Source: Bidens hawaiensis (taxonomy: Eukaryota > Streptophyta > Magnoliopsida > Asterales > Asteraceae). From it: 64,000 nucleotides of DNA. The stretch is taken from assembly GCA_021521415.1 (NCBI GenBank), contig JAIQDT010000001.1, positions 992,001 through 1,056,000 of the forward strand. Reading direction: 5' to 3'. Below the pieces are notes generated by a model that saw only the letters and a program-made list of their open reading frames with translations, did no database searches and was not told where the DNA came from. Below are positions 12,581-25,093 of this stretch, piece after piece; the stretch's first letter is position 1, and every line of letters begins with the position of its first letter. The translations under genes were made by a program, and so were the position numbers.

Positions 12581-13832
12581 TGATCATACTTTACTGTAGT
12601 TATGATTGACATATTTGAATGCGATAAAAAAACAAATGAGCATGTAAGCAAGTAGCATATAAACATTCAGCTGATCAACAAAACAATACTTGCGATTTGA
12701 AAGTGACGTAATTAAGATATATAAAAATATTATAAGGTACGCATAAGGCCCCAAAAGGTTTAAAATCTATAAATAGGGGAATTCAGGAGAGTTAAATGAT
12801 AAAATAAAGATATTAAACGAGCCCCGAGCCTTAAGCAAGCTGACTAATCCAACGCGAACAAACCTGAACTTTGAGACAGTAAACTATAATTAAAAGCGAG
12901 AGCATAACCGCTGAAATAAGATCAAACATATGTATAAAACTCAAGTTATGAGATTTTAATGATTTAAGCGAGCTGGTACTGTTCAGAATCTGAACTTCGA
13001 TTCGAAAGTACGGTTCTGACCAGTACACTCAAAATTTCAAACAAACATAAAATTCTTCTTGCCCGAAAGCTAATTCCGATGAGAAGATATAGAAATCAGA
13101 TAGTCAAATATTTTAACTATTATGCCCTAAAGCAGGCCGGGGAGCAATTGACCGACAAAATGCCATGAATAAGTAAAATTTATTGAGGGATTTTGTTAGT
13201 TAGATAAAATAAAAATAAATATTTTTCATGAAGACAACTTACCCCTGGAACATAAAGGAGGGATTGGAAAAGACGAGTCAAAGAGTCATGAACCCTAAAT
13301 TCAAGCCGTAGATGAAAAACTTGAACAATTTTTATGAAATTGATAAAGGATAAGAGGGTTTTCGTGATTAGAGATTGTGGCTGATGTTTTCAATAATATT
13401 TTAGGGTTTTATGATGTGTGTTTATTAATTAAAACATCCCAAAATCAATTATCAGGTAATTGCTTGCTTGTGGAATCTGAATAAGCTTATTATAAAAATC
13501 GAACCAATTAATAGTCAAAATACGTTTTTATTATTATAGATAAGAATATGGAAATGTTATAATATTATTTAACTTATCTTGGGGCATAGGTTTCGGGATT
13601 TGGGTAAAAAATAGTCCTTGTAGTTTTATAAATGTGATTTTTAGCCGTTTTAAGCGATTTAAGGGTTTTTAAGAGTTGTTTGACAAGTTTGAAAGTTAAG
13701 AAAATATAAATTAAGTTTAACCAAGTTAAATACTAATAAATATAAAACTTAAATAGTTCTAAAGATCCAAATTACATTCCGAGTCAGGTTAAACATAAAC
13801 GAATTCAAATAAGAAAAACCCGAGATGTTACA

Positions 13833-14515
13833 TCGAAGACGAGATTGTTAGGTTTTTTGTTATAATATCATTGTGACAACCCTATTTATTATCTAAGACT
13901 TTCCAGAGCAATCTCCAGGGCATAGAAGAGTATTTTCATCATTCCGATTCATCCCGAGTACATCTACATGTTCCATATCATCAGAATTGAAGATTTTGTG
14001 ATGTCGAGACGCGGCTAGTCATCATACCCGAGATATAAATTTTTTATTATTTCAGTTTCTCATGTGTTAAAAAATGAATTGAATGTATTTATTTTGATTA
14101 ATTTATGAGTATTGATTTTTAGTATTGTTGTGCATTCAGTCGGTTTAGGTTTATGTCGATCTGAACAATTACTTTGTCGGTTGCTGCTATGATAATTGCT
14201 TATAGGGTTGTTTGACTAGCGTGAATATGATGAAACATACAATTGCCCTTAGTTGAGTAACACTGGCAGGGGCTGTTTGATAACCAATGCCGTCTGTTTA
14301 GCGATTGTTGATGCCTAAGGTTTATCTAGTTAATAAGTTTGCATTGGTCTTGGATAAATAATCTGTTAAATTAACAAGAGATTGCTGTTATGTGCTTACT
14401 TGAAACCCGGGTGTGATTTGTTTATATTAATTGCTTGAAGGATTGTTAATTGTTTGCTTAAATATTTTAAACCAAAATTGTTTACTTGTGTGATCAGCAC
14501 AACAAACTATTAATT
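13833..14515. other. Non-coding stretch
   Basis: No gene seen. Composition is more balanced than in flanking LTR DNA and the sequence runs into the Athila-like segment that follows, so it may be the U3 part of that repeat. Confidence 0.3.
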
Positions 14516-14645
14516 CACAATTGTATAAATTTCTTTCACGTTACATTGGCCACATACTCCTTGTGGTTCGACATCCTACTTACCCTATCTTGCTTAGGTG
14601 ATTAGGAACTTGATTTAATTGTTTTTGACTAAATTGCGACAGTCT
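14516..14645 (+). repeat. Athila/Tat-like LTR segment
   Basis: The phrase 'catactccttgtggttcgac' (14562 onward) and a tail ending 'aaattgcgacag' resemble the R/U5 part of plant Athila/Tat Gypsy LTRs, which typically contain 'tgtggttcgac' shortly before the LTR end. The identification rests on recalled motif wording only, with no PBS or TSD found. Confidence 0.3.
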
Positions 14646-14718
14646 AGCATTAGTACCTCAGTTGAGTGTTCGTTTCGAATTGCATAAACCTACTTCTCCA
14701 ATACCCGGCAGAAATGTT

Positions 14719-15110
14719 TCAGTCAGTAGGCACAACAACAGGCTCCTTGTCCTTGAAAACTGGATAGTAGTAGTAAAAAATTTTATAAACGCCCAAATCG
14801 GTTTCATCTTCGTCTACCTCCACTCTGATCCCCTTCCCTTTTGAATGAACATGAACATCACATATAACATCTTGATCAACATTAATTTCTTTTGTCTTTA
14901 ACAAGTTTAAAATTACTTGCTATTTTTTTTTATCAAATTTAACACCATCACCATCCAACAACGTTTTTATTGGTTGTTGTATTTATTTGTTTCACCCACA
15001 AGTTGTTTCTTTATGTTTTTCTCATCATTTATTTTCACCTGATTTCTTTTGATGGACTTCCCACAGTTAATCCTTTTTGATTCATCAACCTCCAATTTAT
15101 CCAGATCGTC
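14719..15110 (-). pseudogene. Unidentified protein-coding fragment
   Basis: On the minus strand, 14719-14904 encodes a charged, protein-like sequence (for example VICDVHVHSKGKGIRVEVDE and IFYYYYPVFKDKEPVV). Farther upstream on the same strand, 14990-15110 reads SFYFDDLDKLEVDESKRI in one frame and NWVHDKVTDSNKLPHAV in another just before it. Amino-acid use is unlike random AT-rich frames. The two parts are separated by stops, so this is either two decayed exons or a captured gene fragment. I do not recognise the family. Confidence 0.3.
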
Positions 15111-15506
15111 AAAATAAAACGAGTAACTGCATGGGGCAACTTGTTTGAATCCGTAACTTTATCATGTACCCAATTCACTAATGCAAGCAACAACAAACAT
15201 TAACATACTAAATTTAATCTAACTATACTATCTAAAGATAACATATTGTCCACATGCCATCATACTAGCTTGTGCACATATGATGCCATACACTTTATTA
15301 CTATCTACCAATACTATTAAAGAAAAACCTATTGTCCACATGTCATTCAACTAGCCTCTCCAAATCAATTGTCCACATGTCATTAAACTAGTCTCTCCAC
15401 ATCAATGCCACATCATTGCCAAGTCATCTATTTCATTTTCTATTATTTCCAAAACATTCCACACACTATATTTAAACCTTAAGATTTTCCACCATAATCA
15501 TTTTAA
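15111..15506. other. Non-coding stretch with a small diverged repeat
   Basis: The phrase 'attgtccacatg.cat...acta' occurs at least three times (about 15246, 15331 and 15369), spaced 38-85 bp. No gene was seen. Confidence 0.4.
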
Positions 15507-15513
15507 TCTCTCC

Positions 15514-15552
<39 letters not shown>
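15507..15552. repeat. (CT)n tract
   Basis: About 45 bp of CT/TC repeat, preceded by 'ctatatttaaacc' (15468 onward). In plants such pyrimidine tracts often lie in promoters or 5' UTRs, but no gene follows. Confidence 0.8.
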
Positions 15553-15554
<2 letters not shown>

Positions 15555-15896
15555 CTTACTAACTCCACCATCCACCATCTTCTATATTCTGATAATGTAG
15601 ATTGAGATTAATCGTTTTCCGGTAAGTTTATATATCTATCTCCAGATGCCAGCCTTTCAATGCATGCCATGTGCCCTCCTCATGCTAGCTCATTAAACAC
15701 AATCACCTGCGTGCATACTAAAAGTCAGCTACGCTGAGTGAGTTCTAGTTAATCACGTAACATACAATTCATTCTTATACATTCTTCCTGTATCCGAAGA
15801 CACGTATTACTACCTTAACCTTGTATAAATATCCATAGGAGGATCGTCGCGTAATATCTATTAAAAGAACCATTACTATTACCCATACTATATGTA

Positions 15897-16145
15897 ATTT
15901 CCATAGGAGGAACACTCTGTATACTTTTCATAGAAGGAACACCCTATATATTTTCCATAAAAGGAACACTATACTATCCATAGAAGGAACACTACACTAT
16001 CCATAGAAGGAACACTATACTATCCATAGAAGGAACACTACACTATCCATAGAAGGAACATTATACATTATCCATAGAAGGAACTCTATATATTATCCAT
16101 AGAAGGAACAGTGTATATAAACTATCATTTAATATCCATGTAAGG
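15897..16145. repeat. Minisatellite, ~20-bp 'ccatagaaggaacac' unit
   Basis: About ten degenerate units of 'tatccatagaaggaacacta' are arranged head to tail inside X copy 1. The other X copies have a different tandem repeat in the same place ('gaccctaataatatctgtga' at 41838-41990 and its reverse at 43681-43865). Confidence 0.8.
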
Positions 16146-16919
16146 AACTAATTTCTTCCCTTGGCAATACGTGCAATATCCGAAAATCGTTCACGTACCG
16201 ACAAGCTTCCTTTCATAACGTCCATACGTCATTCTTACATTACATACAATATTCATATCTTTATTCATAACCTGACAGTACGTGCAATATCCGAAGATCG
16301 TTCACGTACCGGCAGGCAATCAATCGTATCTATCACGTAAATCATACATGGCATACACTTACCATTTAAGGTAAGTGTATTAACTGTCACATCGAGTATG
16401 CACACAGCCCCGAAAACATAACAAGGAATGGGGCTTGAAACTCACCTGGATCATGTTTCTTTCTCCGTTTATCGTAATTCCCTTCCTTAATTGTGCCCTA
16501 CTAGCTATATATAGGGTACGCGTATTAATATTTATTCTATTTGCATTCCCGTTGGAAATGACTAAGTCTGGTATGATCGGTTGGCCTTGTTTAGATTTCA
16601 TCTACTTATTATATTTCTTACGAATCCTAATGTAAGGTTTTTAATTATTTTATTATTAATTTCTCTTTCCTAGAATATTTTATTATTATCTCAAGACTCG
16701 ATTTTTTAAAAAGTCTTTTAATATTCTTTTCTATATCGAGCTCACGTCCCTCCTTGTAAACCGTCAAGTATGTTCGTATTTGGACATATATGTGTGTATG
16801 CATAGGACGCTCGGGTTACCCCTTATTTGCGAACTTCCAAGTGTAATTGTAGGTGTACCCTTAACAAGTACTTATTCTTGGGTGCTCAACGAGATCGATT
16901 ATAAGTAACCAATTCTCTT

Positions 16920-18010
16920 TGTAATGTAATCGGGTAGTCGTACATAGTAACCAAACTATAAGTGATCGGGTGTAGGGAGTGTAATTGGGCTCGTGTGGCA
17001 TTTGGGCTTGGCTAAGTTTTGGGTCGGGTTTTGATAAAATAAATAAGAAACATAGGGCCCATCCTCCTCATCTCATTCATCTTCCCATCCTCCTTCATCG
17101 TCTCTCTCTTCTCTTTTTTTTTCTTGTCTGGTTCCCCTACAGCAGCTCCTCAAAATCGATTACAAAGAGATCGATGATGATGAATCATTGAATATACGGA
17201 CAGGTTCATGGTAATCGAACCTCCCTTGTATGTGAATCGCTAATAGCTGTTCGAAGGGTAATCGAGTCAAGGCAATCGGATCTGGGATGTAATCTAATCC
17301 TATGGGTAACGAATCCGATTGTATTTGGGTTCCATGTAATCGAATTGATTTGTAATCGGGTCTTGGAAATCGATTACATAATGTAATCGATTACTAAAGT
17401 CTTCGAATTTGGGTGTAATCGATTCTTGTATTCGAGTTGCTTATTTGTAATCGATGTAGTATTGTAATCGAATTGGATTGTATTCGAGTTTACGGGGTCG
17501 AGCTCAATGTATTCGAACTTCAATGTATCCGAGTTATTGTAATCGAAGTCTGTGTAAGCGAGTTTCATTATCGTCTATAATGTAATCGATGTGAGATTGA
17601 CATCTTGTGTTCACCTGCTGCAGATTTCTCTTACATTGTATGCGATTCCGTTGTGGCCGAGGTCCGTCGTAATAGTATTCCTTTATGTAATCAATCGATA
17701 GCAGCTCTAAGGTATTTGGGTTTGATGTGATCGAGTCTCGTGTGTAAGAGAGTTCACTTAGTGTAAACGAAAACCCTCTTGTAATCGATCTTAATTTGTA
17801 ATCGATCATATTGTAATCGGGTTATGTGTAGTGCTTAATTGTAATCGAGTCCTTGTAATCAATCTATTGTAATCTGTGCCCATTGTATTCGAGCTACATG
17901 TAAGCGATCATAGACGTATTCTAGTCTATGTACTTGAGCTCAAAGTGATCGATTTATAGATTGTATGCGAGTTTGTGCGTATTGTATATTTGTATGCGAA
18001 CAGCGTATGT
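16920..18010. repeat. Degenerate TGTAATCGA array
   Basis: Over about 1.1 kb the core TGTAATCG recurs at least twelve times exactly, with many variants (TGTATTCGAG, TGTAAGCGAG, AATCGATTAC), at irregular spacings of roughly 15-60 bp. Open frames across it, rich in SNTL/EYK-like residues, result from the repeat and are not genes. Confidence 0.75.
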
Positions 18011-18627
18011 ATGTGTACTGTTCGTTGTATTGGGTTTGGGGCTGGTGGCAACCCACTGCCCATCTACTACTATTATTATTATTATTATTAATATTATTAT
18101 TATGAACCTTTAACTTAATACCATTTTACCCCTTAAGCGCCCTCGTGACCATCTTCGGGTAAGACTTGACTCGGGAAAATCGTAAAGTTTGGATCTTTGA
18201 ACCTTAAACGTTCAAAACTAGATCTAGGGTTTCTTTTAAACGAGCGGTTCATGTATATAAGTTCATTAAGTTTCTTTTTTTATATAAAGTTTGCTACTTT
18301 AATGCTTGTGTATAGACGATCTACTTTATGTTTAAGTTTCAAGGCTAACCGATCATAAAAATGTAAGCTTTAAGGTAAAAGACATACCTTTATGTGTTCT
18401 ATGTGGTCTCGTTTAGCTTGGTTATGATCTTTGAAGCTTGGATCTATCTTATATATTGAAGATCTATCTATATTTGGCTTGGTTTTGGTCTCGGGTCTTC
18501 ATCTTTCTCTTGGCCGTTTATATATAGTAAGGAAGGTGTGTGTGTGTGTGTGTTCTTGAGTGTGTGTAGAGATTATGGAAAGGATGGAATGAAATGAGAG
18601 TTAGGGTTTTGGAATGGTTTAAGGGAG

Positions 18628-18635
18628 TATTTATA
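18628..18635 (-). promoter_or_regulatory. TATA box of family-X LTR copy 1
   Basis: TATAAATA on the minus strand, in the same context ('gggtataaatac') as the TATA box of the X solo LTR at 40353-40360. Conservation between two diverged copies supports a core promoter. Confidence 0.5.
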
Positions 18636-18649
18636 CCCTCAAGGCCTAT

Positions 18650-21072
18650 TGTCACACCCCAACCTATGGCGGAAATGTCAGGGCGTGAACTGATTGTCAC
18701 AGCTCACAAGGTATTATCATGCAATTATAAAGCGACAATATCTAATTAATTTATTTATTATCAAACAATATTTAAATACAACAAAAATAATGAAATTTAC
18801 AAATACAAAACCAATTATTCTTGTTTATGTTTAACATCCTAAGGTCATCTCTACGTGAGCTTCAGTTCGGTAAGCAATCCAATCTATAACCTGCAAATGC
18901 GTACAAAATATATATACTTGTCAACAACACATGTTGAGTGAGTAGATTCACCAGTTTTGACACAAACAAAATGATAATATATAATGATATAAATAATAGG
19001 GTAAAAATAAGCAAAACTGTTATCTGTGAGTATTAACAATGAAAGTGTTAAGCAAGTAATGAGTGTCGGTGAAACCATTGCCAATGCGATCGGGCTCCGA
19101 CCACAACGACGGTCGTATGATCATACTATAATGAGATTATGTTGGACCTCTCCGAATGCGATTCAAGTAAGCAAGTAAACAAATAGCAAGTAACAAACAA
19201 TCATTCAATTGATACACAACACAAAGATCACAGTTTGCGTTTGAGAAATAATAAGATAAATAGTTTGATAAATGGTACGCAAGTGTCTCCAAAACATTTG
19301 AAAACAAGTAAATTAGGGGAGTGATTACTCACCTGATCGGATGAATGAAATATAAATGATGATGATGATGATGAGATAGTAACAGTTAAACCGTTCGGAA
19401 TGCACCGACAATGATTTCCTAGTTGAATACAATACAATATTAATTATAAAAGATATAACATACTTTAATAAATTAAGATTTCGATGGAGATTGAGTTATG
19501 ATTGGGATTAGAATGTTTATTAATTGATCGATGGATTTCTACCGTTATTATTAATGCTAAACAAACATTATTGTTAATCATTTATTTATAATATGATCAT
19601 TTGCTTTATTATTTATAAAATACCACTAATACACAATATAATACATTTATATAAATATCTAAATAAATTAATTAAATACACCAATTAAATAAAATGGGTT
19701 AAATAAATATAAATCGAGACATAATATTAAAGTATGATAATTATACAATACAACAATTAAAAATTTATAACATCTACCTCTTTAAATAAATATTTATAAT
19801 AATAATAATATTTGAGCAAATATGCATTTTGAATCGTTCACAAAATTTAATGATAAAATATATCTAATACGTTTGTTATACTTTTGTTTAAATAATAATA
19901 CACATATAATGAAGATATAAGTTTATAAAAACGTTTAACAACGAGAAAGCGTGAATTAAAGTGTCGGGTTTTAAATAAAAAGAATAAAATTTACTATTAT
20001 TAAAATATACTTGTAATATGTATATATATGCGTAAACGAAAGCTTTTAACGGGATTTACCAAGAAACACAAACTCTAATATGTCGGCTTTAATAAAATAA
20101 TTTTTATTTAATACTTAATATTAATGAATATTGATTGTTATAAACCTTAACAAGTTAAAAAGAAAAATAAAACTAAAAACATGGGCTGCCGGGACTCGAA
20201 CCCGCGCCGGCAGCCGAGTCACAAAGAACAAGCAAACAAACAAACCATCTACTCTACACTGACTGATGAATAATAAACGAAAACGAATGATTATATGCAG
20301 AAACATCAAGAAACCCCAAACTGATATAAACCCTAATTCCTAAATCGTTCAATCCATTTGTTTTTGGTTTAATTAACAATAGGGTTTTTGATTAATGATA
20401 AAAAACGAACTAGAATCATATAATAATTACCAGAATCCATTGCGTATTGATGGTTTATTTGAGCAACCCGAAGCCGGCTGTAACGTGATCTGTTAATCAT
20501 ACTAGCAGGCCGTTAAACAACAATTCATCATAGGGCTAAGCTTGCGAGGTCATGAAGAGGGTACAGACCAATCTAATTTGATTTTTATGACGTCTAAATG
20601 GTATATCGCAATAAGGGATAGTCGGTTTGTAATATTGGTTAGTTCAAATCATTGTGATCTTGTTTTCCTAATTAACCTCGTCGGTGAAGGCGTTTAAGCA
20701 ACATAAACGATCTTAAATGATTATTTCCAATTATGTGACGAGAATTAAGCAACAAGAAATCAAAACGGGTCTACGGTTTGGTCCAGACGGGTTTGGAAAT
20801 CAAATTGGGTTTGGGTTAAGAATATAATATAATAATATAATATGTTTGATCATAGTTGCATTTAAGCCCCTGCAGTTCTAAGATGGAAACAAAAAGGGTT
20901 AAAACTAAGGTTCTGGGGTAAAAATATATGTATCTCAACATTAATTATGTATATTGAATGTAATAAACAAATTTAATAATTACTCGATAATCACAATATT
21001 TGAATTGATAAAATTCTCCGAACATAAAAGCAGTTCGGGTTTAATATATGGAAAAAAAACCGAGTTGTTACA
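18650..21072 (-). repeat. Family-Y Gypsy LTR (3' LTR, minus strand)
   Basis: The 2,423-bp block starts TGTCACACCCC on the plus strand and ends GTTACA. Immediately right lies 'gtctcccctactttaggg', the complement of a polypurine tract, so this is the 3' LTR of a minus-strand element. The next internal phrase 'aatttcatcccgaaatta' resembles 'aaatttcgtcccgaaattta' beside the PPT end of the complete Gypsy element (28229-28247). That supports the Gypsy assignment. It was inserted into, or joined to, X copy 1. Flanking 5-mers differ (CCTAT, GTCTC), as expected if the rest of the element follows. Confidence 0.65.
20184..20215 (-). other. tRNA-like B-box motif with GC-rich stem in the Y LTR
   Basis: The minus strand carries GGTTCGAGTCCC (20191-20202), an excellent pol III B box, flanked by a 9-bp inverted repeat GGCTGCCGG/CCGGCAGCC. 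There is no full cloverleaf, so it is not a tRNA gene. A similar motif lies at 39926-39937 in what appears to be another Y-type LTR. Confidence 0.5.
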
Positions 21073-21090
21073 GTCTCCCCTACTTTAGGG
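21073..21090 (-). other. Polypurine tract of the family-Y element
   Basis: The minus strand reads CCCTAAAGTAGGGGAGAC directly before the LTR terminus TGTAAC. This matches the position and composition of a Gypsy plus-strand primer. Confidence 0.65.
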
Positions 21091-24000
21091 AATTTCATCC
21101 CGAAATTAAAGAATACTACAACACCATTAAATTATAAGAAAGAAAAAATTTTAAATATATAACTTTTAAAATTTATCGTAACACAGAATTTCGAATAGTC
21201 AAAACAACGCTCCAAATGAAATCCGATAAGGACACTTATATATAGGAAGTACCAGCGGCGTATCCACCATGTCCTTATCATCTCTACATGTGTACCATTA
21301 TCTCAACTACTTTCGATTCTATATTATGACACACAATTTTACGTAATATGATTTCCATGCGAGGACTTCGATAATTATGTAGGCCTCCATAATTACTTAG
21401 GTCGTCGGATGGTCCACATAACTCGTCCCATCGTGCGGTTTACGAAATATTTGAAAGGCATGATTTGTGAGAAAAGTTATTAATTTATTATAAATATGAG
21501 GAAAGTTTTAACATATTATAAGACCATTGGGAGTTGATTTATTATAAGTGTAAAATCTCAAGATTTTATAAAATATTTCTAATAACGCAATTTAGGTGAA
21601 CTTTCAAATTTGATTAATGAAATTAGTGAAAATTTTAAAGTAACTTAAAAGTTAAGAGAAACGGAAACATTGAAGTTGGGATATATGATGCGTCAACAAG
21701 ATCGATTGTGAAGAAAGAGAGTGAGGGATACGAGTCAACTAACAAATTTACGTGAACTTACCAAAAATTCTGTGGTTGCAAGGATAACATCAACAAAATT
21801 TTATGAAGGAAATAAATTGATAATTGTAGACGAATAATAACCTGTGAAATTTTTAAATATTGCAACATTCGAGGTAAAATTCATAAGATCGAGAGTACAA
21901 ATTTGAACAAGATTAAACGAAGACTTTGAGGGGTTTAGTTTAGTTAAAAGAGAAACTCATGAAATTTAAAGAGAACTTTATACAACATTGAAATGTCACA
22001 ATTGTGTATTTCAGACGAGGTAAATTAAAATATTAAAGTACTGGTAGTAGCAATTGAGAATGCAAAAATATTAATGAAAAAAAATTTATGTATACACACA
22101 AACTGTAAATAGATGAAATTGGGAAGCGGATATTAACGAATCACCGTAGGTTTTCGACAACAATCGTGCAAATGTCATTAGATAATAGTGAAAATTAATA
22201 ATAAAATTCCAATTAGATCCCATGGGAATTCAATGAAATTCGTTTTTTTTAATAATGAAAATTAATTTAAACAATGGAAAATAAAATTCCATAGCGGAAA
22301 TAATTTTGTTTAAATGAGGACAAGTTCAATTAATAATAGAACTATAACAATTTAATTTCAACGATAAAACTTTACAAGATGAAAGGTAACTTGTAATGCA
22401 CAAGATCAATAAATACACGACGTACAAAAATGTTAAAAATCAAAGTTGAGAGTAGAAATTGACACGTTGTCAATAATTTAATAAGCAAACAAGGTAAATG
22501 AGAAAAGACAAATTGAATAATATGATCGACTAATAACTGACTGTCAAATTTTTGTCTTTTAAAATTGAAGAATTGTTTCAATTTTTGAGAATCTAAAAAT
22601 TTTGATTAATTGACATAATGTTAACGAATCAACTCCTAAGATTTTTTTTTTTGATTAAATAAAACCAGATAAGTACGACAACCAACGATATTGATCTTTG
22701 GGAAGATAAGAAAAATTTTATTGCGTGCGAAAAAAATACTTAAAATGATGAATTTTCCAAGTTGGGTTTGTTTCAAAATAACTAATTTAGACAAATAATC
22801 GTTTAAGGTAAAATTGAATACAAAATACGTTTGGACGAAAATGATGAAGACGATAAAAATCTTCTTTGTGAAAACATAGCTACGATTGGTTTAATTTCAA
22901 AACACCTTTGTTAATTGAGCTTATGAAAACTTAAATAATTGAGATCAAATGATTTGGGGCACCCCGAATAGGTTTGTGGACGAGGTTTGACTAAGGTAAG
23001 CTTGATGAAATTAAGTCTTGCGGGTCTAGAATCAAATAAGCGAAAACGACCTTGTTACATGAAGAAAGCCTGAGAGGCATAGGGTTGGTAGGTTTAAGCT
23101 AAATGAGCATGGGTAGTATGGTACGGTGCCGGTATAATTTAATCGCGGCGTGAATGAGTAAAGATCAATGCGTTGAGTAGGTGATTAGGGTCTTCATAAT
23201 TGTAGAAGGCACGTGTAGCAGGTGTATAAAGCTAAGTCGACGACATAGAACGTTGTGGGATGTCTTGTGTCGTAGGCAGTGTACGACAAGTGTTAACGGG
23301 ATAACCATAACGGTTATAGTAAGTGTAGGAATGACACAAGGATTGAGTCGGATGACGAAAGTCGTGAATAAGACGTAACGAGCGTATTCCATTGTAAGAT
23401 TTCTTGTTTGGGACACTATGATTTCGTTGAGATTGATAATTGGTTTACTTAGTAACCTAAATTCGATTATTAAGCTTGCGCTTGTTATTATCGTTGTTAT
23501 AAGGGTGAGTAAGGGTAAATGAATCGAAATTTCTTTTAAAAAATTAGTTGACAAGATTAAATGGATTGTATTAGTGTTTTGAGTTAGAATTTATGCCCAA
23601 GAGATTGCAGGAGCTATCTCTTTAACTGTACTTACGGACATAAAGCGAGTGTAGAGAATATATGATCTATATTGTGATGTAGAAATCATTCTATAATTAT
23701 GTAAATTGAGATTAAATGAGTATAAATAATAAGTTGTGTAAATTTCTTATTAGTTATTAAGGAAATCGTGATATTCGACATAAGTTGTGCTAGCGTTAAT
23801 CATGAATTAAGGGTAAGTAGCAATCACATAAGCGAGTAGATCAAGATCCTGCATTTTTCTTATTATCATTCTAAGTATCCGTATTAAGGTAGGAGTTACG
23901 TTTAAGTTATTTGAATTATAGCTTAGACCATCAATCGAGGCTATGGTCTTTAACCTTGAAAGTGTTATATAATCATTCACAAACAAGTTTTCATAAACGT

Positions 24001-24899
24001 TGCTTCATAACAAAGTAATGTTAACAAAAGATATATTTTGACGGGCATGTAGTAACTGTAAGGGGGATATCACTAGTAGTAAGTTTCTTGCCTAAGGAAA
24101 GTAATTCGTACAAATCCCAATCAACCGAGGGACCCGTTTACTTACCTAGAGAAACTTATCAACATGTTATAACCTATTAAGCCAAAGCATGCTATATCAA
24201 ACGCCAGATAAAACTAAGTGTTTTCATTCACAATCAATGATAAATGATTTCAAGGTTAAGCTTAGCAATCATAGCTTAATCAAGAAACACCATTCAAAAC
24301 ATTCATACAAACCTATTTATGTATAGGTTAAATATCATTCTCATCATTCAGTCAAGGTTTTCAACACCGATGGTACAGGTGAATACGTTAACCTTTTCAA
24401 TCAATCAAAACATATTTATACTCAATAAGATGAACAGGTGTTTGTCTTAGGGAGTCAGTCAACGTTTACATGAGATTACGTGATCTCTAACACGTTATAA
24501 TACAAGATAGAAAATAAAAGCAACTCAGACCGATTACACATGTGTCTGGATCCAAACATAACTGTTCAGCCTAAGAAGTCAAAGGCCAGGTGGCCGCGGG
24601 CTAACGGTCATAACTAAGTTCTCCATGGAGGGGCTACATGGCTCGGGGAAAACTCTGGTGTGTGTGTAAGGTAGTGGTACAAAGCCCAGAAGTAGTAATA
24701 CTTCAGCTGAGTGTACAGAAACTATAATTGTATTGTAACTGTCATTCAAATGTTTTATTGAGTCATACGTTTTCACCAGCATATAGCTGACATATTTTAC
24801 AACCCATTGCAGGTAATTAAGCATAAGTAGCAATAGCAAGGATTGGAGTTTATATGAAGATAGAAGCGTGTTACATGATGGCCCCGTTTTGATAAAACT
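21091..24899. other. Internal region of the family-Y element, no coding sequence left
   Basis: No integrase, RT or gag motif is readable on the minus strand, where the Y element should encode them. The sequence is AT-rich with scattered short frames. It is either a decayed internal region or a large non-coding (LARD-like) derivative. No right-hand Y LTR in the same orientation was found, so the element is incomplete. Confidence 0.35.
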
Positions 24900-25093
24900 A
24901 ATCCTTGTAATATGAAACATATATATTTTGTAAAATTATACTTGGGTATTTAATTCCCAAGTAAATTTTCAATGTAAATTAATATTTTTTAAACCTAAAG
25001 TCTTCCGCTAAAATTAAACCATAACTCTGATATATTTACAAAACAGGTACCAACTTGTGGTCACACGCCTATGCCCTAAGTTGGGGTGTGACA
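24900..25093 (+). repeat. LTR end fragment
   Basis: The sequence ends 'cctaagttggggtgtgaca' at 25093. In mirror image this matches the TGTCACACCCCAAC terminus of family Y. It abuts the pseudogene exon exactly at 25094, interrupting its reading frame. Only the terminal part is recognisable, and the family and orientation are uncertain. Confidence 0.35.

Larger units (their letters stand above)
10033..13832. repeat. Long LTR-like block, probably a decayed or composite Gypsy LTR
   Basis: The block starts TGTAACATCCC and ends GATGTTACA, giving a 9-bp perfect terminal inverted repeat. It contains phrases that recur in other LTRs of this window ('gtcaacaaataagac...tacggctgagcc', 'gcgaatc..g..ttggttac', 'aagtagcatataaacattcagctgatcaac'). 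At 3.8 kb it is long for one LTR and contains a TA microsatellite and local duplications, so insertions are likely. Flanking 5-mers (CAAAT left, TCGAA right) do not match, so a simple solo LTR is not shown. No coding sequence was seen. Confidence 0.4.
15640..18649 (-). repeat. Family-X LTR copy 1 (truncated at both ends)
   Basis: Read on the minus strand this matches the X solo LTR at 40169-42454 in ordered landmarks. They include a conserved TATAAATA region (18628-18635), 'aagctttaag.t.aa..acatacct' (18363-18390), the 'gtaagtgtat..taact...cacat.gagtatgcacacag' block (16372-16410), and the phrase containing 'cctgcgtgcatactaaaagtcagct' near 15707. Its 5' end stops at 18649, 14 bp past the TATA element, where family-Y DNA starts. 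Its 3' end stops near 15640, about 190 bp short of the expected terminus. Two arrays that differ in sequence from those of the other X copies account for its extra length. Confidence 0.7.

Noticed and set aside
10033..13832. Calling this block a clean solo LTR
   Set aside because: Termini look right (TGTAACATC/GATGTTACA), but flanking 5-mers CAAAT and TCGAA differ and the length is excessive, so only an LTR-like block is reported.
17374..17809. Two minus-strand open frames in the TGTAATCGA array
   Set aside because: Their composition is produced by the repeat unit; the other X copies lack the array altogether.
24579..24920. 113-codon minus-strand open frame
   Set aside because: Leucine-rich stretch and no motif; adjacent sequence is decayed repeat DNA. 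Not supported as a gene.
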